Origin: Granulosicoccus sp.
Lineage (GTDB): Bacteria; Pseudomonadota; Gammaproteobacteria; Granulosicoccales; Granulosicoccaceae
Assembly (NCBI GenBank): GCA_023301725.1
Contig: JALZUD010000019.1
Coordinates: 31,507 to 95,506, forward strand
Direction of reading: 5' to 3'
Length of the DNA stretch: 64,000 nucleotides
Below the pieces are notes generated by a model. The model was not told the origin of the DNA and made no database searches. It was given only the letters and a program-made list of their open reading frames with translations. How positions within the stretch are numbered: position 1 is the stretch's first letter; every line of letters starts with the position of its first letter. The position numbers and the translations under genes were made by a program. Shown in pieces: positions 63,269 to 64,000 of this stretch.

Positions 63269-64000
63269 GGTTCCTGCTCCTCAACCAAGACTCTGACACG
63301 GTGTGTACCGAACTGCAATTGCTCACCATTTACTGTTCGCAGACTAAACCTGCTGAGATCCAAACCACGATCGATCAGATAACGAACAATAGATCGGCCA
63401 CGCTCCTCGCTTACGCGAACATCATCTTCAATATTTTGATATTCATTAGTTGACACGATTAACCGTACAGACATTTCTGGATACAAAAATAGAAGGTTGA
63501 ACAAACGATCAAGAGACGTCTGCAGATCAGCGGTTACAAATTCACTTCGAATCTGAAACTTTAGTCGTTCAGACAAATCTGCCAGCACACTCAAATCCTC
63601 ATCTCGAAGGCGTTCATACTCAAGACGCGCTCGCTCAGCTGCCGCAATAGCCACCTGCTCTTCGGTCCGAGCTTCTGCAGCGATACGCACAGCAGTCGCC
63701 ACCCTTTCCTCTTCGACTAGCCGCGCCTCCTCGGCGGCTTGTTCTTCGGCGGCAATTCGCGCGTCTTCAACAGCCTTTTCGTCCTCTGCTAGCCGTGCTG
63801 CCTCGGCGGCCTGTTCTTCGGCGGCAATGCGCGCCTCGTTTGCCGCCCGTTCTTCCGCAGCTATTCTTGCCTCCTCGGCAACTCTGGCCTCCTCGGCTAT
63901 CCGTGCCTCCTCAGCGGCTTGCTCTTCAGCGGCAATGCGAGCCTCGGTTGCCGCCTTTTCTTCCTCAGCTTTTAGCGCCTCCTCGGCAACTCTGGCCTCC
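63265..64000 (-). CDS. Ala/Glu-rich coiled-coil protein with OmpA-like C-terminal domain, N-terminus beyond window
   Basis: The minus strand is open from the window edge to TGA at 63265, giving 245 visible residues. The first 100 or so are repeats of EARIAAEEQAAEEARLAEDE type, a long charged alpha-helix like that of TolA, encoded by near-identical DNA units. The last 115 residues (LSERLKFQIRSEFVTADLQT, VRLIVSTNEYQNIEDDVRVS, EERGRSIVRYLIDRGLDLSR) match an OmpA/MotB-like domain, although its peptidoglycan-binding residues are altered. An envelope-spanning role is likely. The start is not in the window. Confidence 0.75.
   Translation of the reverse strand, partial: EARVAEEALKAEEEKAATEARIAAEEQAAEEARIAEEARVAEEARIAAEERAANEARIAAEEQAAEAARLAEDEKAVEDARIAAEEQAAEEARLVEEERVATAVRIAAEARTEEQVAIAAAERARLEYERLRDEDLSVLADLSERLKFQIRSEFVTADLQTSLDRLFNLLFLYPEMSVRLIVSTNEYQNIEDDVRVSEERGRSIVRYLIDRGLDLSRFSLRTVNGEQLQFGTHRVRVLVEEQEP
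63720..64000. repeat. Tandem repeats encoding the Ala/Glu helix
   Basis: Units such as GCCTCCTCGGC, GCTTGTTCTTCGGCGGC and TCTGGCCTCCTCGGC recur with small variations to the window edge. The array is likely to vary in length between strains. Confidence 0.8.

Overview
The window reads as a chromosomal segment of a marine, probably alga- or particle-associated gammaproteobacterium. This rests on three full sugar ABC-importer loci, DUF1800/DUF1501 partner proteins, a kelch/calcium-repeat surface protein with a C-terminal sorting-like tail, DUF1840 and DUF3820 housekeeping proteins, and mostly Proteobacteria-type promoters and lipoboxes. Granulosicoccaceae/Arenicellales is a guess; nothing in the sequence proves it. 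No rRNA, tRNA, CRISPR array or phage was seen.

Layout. 1-7.5 kb (mostly minus): a malic enzyme cut by the window edge, leuA with a leucine-type attenuator whose leader peptide appears leaderless, a DUF3820 protein, a DMT transporter, a degenerate GGDEF/EAL protein and a histidine phosphatase. 7.5-18.7 kb: a galactoside locus, with a MalK-type ATPase divergent from alpha-galactosidase (GH36), galK, galT, beta-galactosidase (GH42), a binding protein and two permeases. 18.7-21.4 kb: a YHS-domain protein and a molybdopterin oxidoreductase. 21.7-29.5 kb: a LacI-type repressor divergent from a ribose-type ABC importer, an SMP-30 lactonase and a 3-hydroxyisobutyrate-dehydrogenase-family enzyme, with operator palindromes on the promoter. 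29.5-38.7 kb: a HipBA pair, two lipoproteins, an orphan C-terminal piece of xylose isomerase, an HtrA-like protease, SppA and an alpha/beta hydrolase with a CRP-like site upstream.

38.75-39.88 kb has no intact gene but is a fossil of a Tn3-family transposon: a 38-bp terminal repeat, a resolvase tail, a transposase head and a broken small membrane gene. It sits against a truncated tyrosine recombinase. 39.9-52.8 kb (all minus) is a catabolic island: a HisD-family dehydrogenase, an SDR, an alpha/beta hydrolase, a TIM-barrel isomerase, a Gfo/Idh/MocA dehydrogenase, an ABC importer with two permeases, two different ATPases and a translationally coupled 65-residue membrane protein, and a fused dihydroxyacetone kinase. 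Transport, oxidation or isomerisation, then phosphorylation of a ketose or triose is the likely logic; the substrate is unknown. This is the best candidate for an undescribed pathway.

53-64 kb: a DUF1800/DUF1501 pair, DUF1840, a YdjM-like membrane protein, a secreted protein of repeated beta-type units with a peptidoglycan-binding tail, the kelch/TSP3 protein, a MocR regulator, and a coiled-coil pair running off the right edge. In all three ABC loci a palindromic element lies between the binding-protein gene and the next transport gene, a shared design probably used to set a high binding-protein level.
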